Positions 6,841 to 8,559 of a stretch of 8,559 nucleotides of DNA are shown here, in pieces; position 1 is the stretch's first letter, and the number at the start of each line of letters is the position of its first letter. Source of the DNA: an uncultured bacterium (GTDB taxonomy: Bacteria > Patescibacteriota > Minisyncoccia > Phycocordibacterales > PALSA-1337); NCBI GenBank assembly GCA_903826185.1, contig CAIKDL010000039.1:1-8559 (forward strand), given 5' to 3'. The notes below the pieces were generated by a model. The model saw nothing but the letters and a program-made list of their open reading frames with translations, searched no databases and was not told the DNA's origin. Position numbers and translations under genes: made by a program.

Positions 6841-7455
6841 ATGAATACTGAGAATGTCCGACCGATAACTGAAGGCCAGAAGAGGGAGTTGCAAATAGTC
6901 ATGACGAAGGCGTGGTGGAAGATCGTCGATCAGATGGGTTTCGACACCGCGAAGGCTTTGATGGAAAAGCCTGGCGAGATGGTTCAATCATTGGGTAAGA
7001 CTTTTTTGCCAAACCCTGTCATTGATTGTGATAGCCGGCCTTATGCCCTGGATAGATACAATCGTTGGGTTCGTTTGCCGGATGAACGGCAATTCCCTCA
7101 GCGGGTTAATGGCCTATGGATGTGGAATCCGAGCAGTATCGCTATTATTCCTCTCCCAGAGAAGGAATTCCAAGATTACTATTACAGCAAGTCAGAGATT
7201 GGCGAACTGATCAAAGGTAAGAGAGTGTTTGGATCGAAAGTCATCGACTTGCTCGAGGATAACCCATATCTGGTTCCGGAATATTGGTTTGGGAAAACGA
7301 TCTACTTCATCGGTGATGTGTTCTCGTCTGGCGAGGAGCATGTCGAGTGCATTTCTCCAAGTAAAGATACTAGAGATCCACTGTACCGGCAGCACTCTTC
7401 TATTTATCGAGGCTTGTATGCTAGTAATCGCCAGTTTCTAGCTGTTACCGCCTGA
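6841..7455 (+). CDS. Hypothetical protein, probable CPR/Parcubacteria-restricted family
   Basis: I do not recognise a function. The product (204 residues from the ATG at 6841; two more if 6835 is used) is soluble-looking, without signal peptide or membrane segment. It opens with a helical region ITEGQKRELQIVMTKAWWKI (9-28) and has many aromatic residues. The middle contains FPQRVNGLWMWNPSS (83-97), then a helical EIGELIKGKRVFGSKVIDLLED (around 120-141), NPYLVPEYWFGKTIYFIGDVF (142-162) and a C-terminal LAVTA. From memory, uncharacterised Parcubacteria proteins of about 200 residues share the EdNPyLvP-W-GK-iyF-G pattern and a similar end, but this was not checked. The gene stands alone between the pilus operon and the glycolytic genes, with its own ribosome site, a structured leader and a strong terminator, so it may be expressed separately from both. 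Confidence 0.75.
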   Translation: MNTENVRPITEGQKRELQIVMTKAWWKIVDQMGFDTAKALMEKPGEMVQSLGKTFLPNPVIDCDSRPYALDRYNRWVRLPDERQFPQRVNGLWMWNPSSIAIIPLPEKEFQDYYYSKSEIGELIKGKRVFGSKVIDLLEDNPYLVPEYWFGKTIYFIGDVFSSGEEHVECISPSKDTRDPLYRQHSSIYRGLYASNRQFLAVTA

Positions 7456-7481
7456 GGGGTCACAAAGGCTCCTGAACTCAT

Positions 7482-7510
7482 GGTCCCCACGCGAATGTGG
7501 GGACCTTTTT
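7482..7510 (+). terminator. Rho-independent terminator after the hypothetical gene
   Basis: A perfect 9-bp stem GGTCCCCAC (7482-7490) / GTGGGGACC (7497-7505) with the six-base loop GCGAAT is followed by five T (7506-7510). It lies 26 bases past the stop and directly abuts the tpiA promoter. Confidence 0.93.
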
Positions 7511-7514
7511 GTTA

Positions 7515-7523
7515 TGCTACAAT
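7515..7523 (+). promoter_or_regulatory. Extended -10 promoter of tpiA
   Basis: TG (7515-7516), one base, then TACAAT (7518-7523). The place of a -35 box falls within the terminator stem and has no match, so the extended -10 would have to carry recognition. Transcription would begin near 7530, about 29 bases before the tpiA ATG. Confidence 0.65.
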
Positions 7524-7558
7524 TATCCGGTAACCATTATCATCTCCCAAAATCGATC

Positions 7559-8335
7559 ATGCCTCACACATCTCACAAGAAACTCATCGTTGGTAACTGG
7601 AAAATGAATCCAGCAACTTCAGCTGAAGCCAAGAAGTTGGCACGCAAATTCAAACGTGCAGCTGTTACGTTGGAGCATACAGAAGTGGTTATTTGTCCGC
7701 CGCTACCATTCATTACGATTTGCTCATCTCGCAAAAAGGTTTCCCATTTTCACATGGGAGCTCAGGTGGCGTCCACTCAAGAGGAAAGCGGCCCTCACAC
7801 TGGTGAGGTCGGCGCGCATATGCTTCGAGATATTGGGGTCGAATATGTCATCGTGGGCCATTCTGAGCAGCGCAAGCGCGGAGATACGGATCTCTTAGTT
7901 GCGGCGCGTTTGAAAGCAGTGCTTGGACAGGGAATGACGCCGATTTTGTGCGTAGGCGAGGCCACTCGCGACGAAAGCGGTGCTTATCTAGAGGCGCTCA
8001 AAAATCAGATTAAAGCCAGCTGCGGAGATCTTCTGAAGAGTTCTGCTAAGTCTATTATTGTGGCTTATGAGCCGATCTGGGCCATCGGCGCAGCCGAGGC
8101 CATGAAGGCCGAGGATGTCTATGAGACTTCGCTTTTCATTAAAAAAGTTTTTGCTGATCTCTACGGAGCGGACATGGGTCTCAAAGTTACTGTACTCTAC
8201 GGCGGTTCAGTGACATTTCGCAACGCTCCGGACATTATAGCTATTGGCAAAGTCGACGGCCTTTTGGTTGGTCGTGAGAGTGTCAATGTTCCCGGGTTCG
8301 TGGAATTGCTGAAGGCGGTTGACTTGGTGGGTTAA
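7559..8335 (+). CDS. tpiA: Triosephosphate isomerase
   Basis: It interconverts dihydroxyacetone phosphate and glyceraldehyde 3-phosphate in cytoplasmic glycolysis. The TIM-barrel signatures are complete: KLIVGNWKMN (8-17, Asn13 and Lys15), catalytic His in VGHSEQR (99-105), catalytic Glu in AYEPIWAIG (169-177), and the phosphate-binding YGGSV (214-218). Length 258 is normal. The lid-loop tip reads GAAEAM (177-182) where GTGKTA is usual, and the late phosphate loop reads LLVGRES (235-241) where LVGGAS is usual. From memory similar variants occur in Parcubacteria. An in-frame ATG at 7514 would add 15 residues, but it lies inside the promoter and the added residues are not family-like, so the ATG at 7559 is chosen; no Shine-Dalgarno site precedes it. 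The gene has its own promoter, and pgk follows 37 bases downstream with no terminator between them. Confidence 0.96.
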   Translation: MPHTSHKKLIVGNWKMNPATSAEAKKLARKFKRAAVTLEHTEVVICPPLPFITICSSRKKVSHFHMGAQVASTQEESGPHTGEVGAHMLRDIGVEYVIVGHSEQRKRGDTDLLVAARLKAVLGQGMTPILCVGEATRDESGAYLEALKNQIKASCGDLLKSSAKSIIVAYEPIWAIGAAEAMKAEDVYETSLFIKKVFADLYGADMGLKVTVLYGGSVTFRNAPDIIAIGKVDGLLVGRESVNVPGFVELLKAVDLVG

Positions 8336-8344
8336 TGCTATACT
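8319..8344 (+). promoter_or_regulatory. Promoter of pgk overlapping the tpiA end
   Basis: TG (8336-8337), one base, then TATACT (8339-8344) forms an extended -10 that begins right at the tpiA stop codon. TTGACT (8319-8324), inside the last tpiA codons, resembles a -35 box, but the spacer is only 14 bases, so its role is doubtful. Transcription would begin near 8351, about 22 bases before the pgk ATG. pgk may also receive read-through from tpiA. Confidence 0.55.
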
Positions 8345-8372
8345 TAGCTCAAGTTAATCTAATTTTTTAATC

Positions 8373-8559
8373 ATGAAAACTCTCTCCGATATTGAATACC
8401 TGAAAGATGTCCGCGTGTTGGTCCGCGTCGATTTCAATGTGCCAATCGCCAAAGGCAAAGTAGTCAATGACTATCGCATCCGTATGGCCTTGCCGACGAT
8501 AAACTTTTTGCGCGAAAAAGGCGCCACAGTCGTGCTTATGAGCCATTTGGAAGTGGCAG
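8373..8559 (+). CDS. pgk: Phosphoglycerate kinase, N-terminal part (cut by window end)
   Basis: Pgk transfers phosphate from 1,3-bisphosphoglycerate to ADP in glycolysis. Only the first 62 codons are present. RVLVRVDFNVP (14-24) is the N-terminal substrate-site signature. DYRIRMALPTINFL (33-46) matches the family's RIRAALPTI region, with Arg37 expected to contact 3-phosphoglycerate. VVLMSHLEVA (53-62) replaces the usual VLMSHLGRP: the His is kept, but the Gly-Arg-Pro that carries a 3-phosphoglycerate-binding Arg is not seen at its usual spacing. The ATG at 8373 fits the family start; it has no Shine-Dalgarno site and is preceded by an AT-rich leader. It lies 37 bases after tpiA. Confidence 0.93.
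   Translation, partial: MKTLSDIEYLKDVRVLVRVDFNVPIAKGKVVNDYRIRMALPTINFLREKGATVVLMSHLEVA

Noticed and set aside
7514..7558. Upstream ATG adding 15 residues to triosephosphate isomerase
   Set aside because: The ATG lies within the extended -10 promoter, and the added residues do not resemble the family N-terminus. The ATG at 7559 gives the normal protein.
1..8559. Alternative genetic code with TGA as sense (as in some CPR lineages)
   Set aside because: TGA ends the purM-like, PilW-like and hypothetical genes at sensible places, and no gene is broken by an in-frame TGA.
1..8559. CRISPR array, tRNA or rRNA gene, insertion sequence or prophage piece
   Set aside because: No spaced direct repeats, cloverleaf, rRNA-like block, transposase or phage protein was seen on either strand.

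Overview
The window reads as a piece of a Candidatus Patescibacteria (CPR) genome, most likely a Parcubacteria-type lineage. This assignment comes from protein character, not from any search. The reasons are: a compact pilB-pilC-minor-prepilin cassette with CPR-style sequence signatures; a triosephosphate isomerase directly followed by a phosphoglycerate kinase that carries SHLE where other bacteria have SHLG; a small uncharacterised protein of a type I associate with Parcubacteria; few Shine-Dalgarno sites; and short intergenic gaps. TGA ends several genes and no gene needs it as a sense codon, so the standard code applies. All supported genes are on the + strand.

Layout. (1) 6-1121 encodes a divergent PurM-type (AIR synthase) protein and is closed by a strong intrinsic terminator at 1134-1171. 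(2) An extended -10 promoter near 1208 starts a type IV pilus operon. It holds the assembly ATPase PilB, the inner-membrane platform PilC, and three prepilin-like proteins (PilV-, PilW- and PilX-like). Gaps are 1, 9 and 9 bases, and the last pair overlaps by 4. (3) A 125-base leader with two hairpins, a TTGACA box and short upstream reading frames precedes a hypothetical gene (6841-7455), which ends at a second strong terminator (7482-7510). (4) Two lower-glycolysis genes follow, tpiA (7559-8335) and pgk (from 8373, cut by the window end), each with its own extended -10 promoter.

How the parts work together. The pilus operon supplies a motor, a platform and a minor-pilin set likely to form or prime the tip of a surface filament used for attachment, motility or DNA uptake. 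The major pilin, PilM/N/O, PilT and the prepilin peptidase are not here and must be encoded elsewhere. TpiA and Pgk serve central carbon metabolism, and the PurM-like protein points to purine synthesis or a derived function.

I did not find a clearly new system. The points most worth a second look are the PilB that has lost its zinc-binding cysteines, the large ectodomain of the PilX-like protein, substituted ligand residues in three metabolic enzymes, the structured leader upstream of the unknown gene, and a promoter form shared by three transcription units. There are no RNA genes, mobile elements, CRISPR arrays or long repeats that I can support, and no gene-free stretch exceeds about 140 bases.
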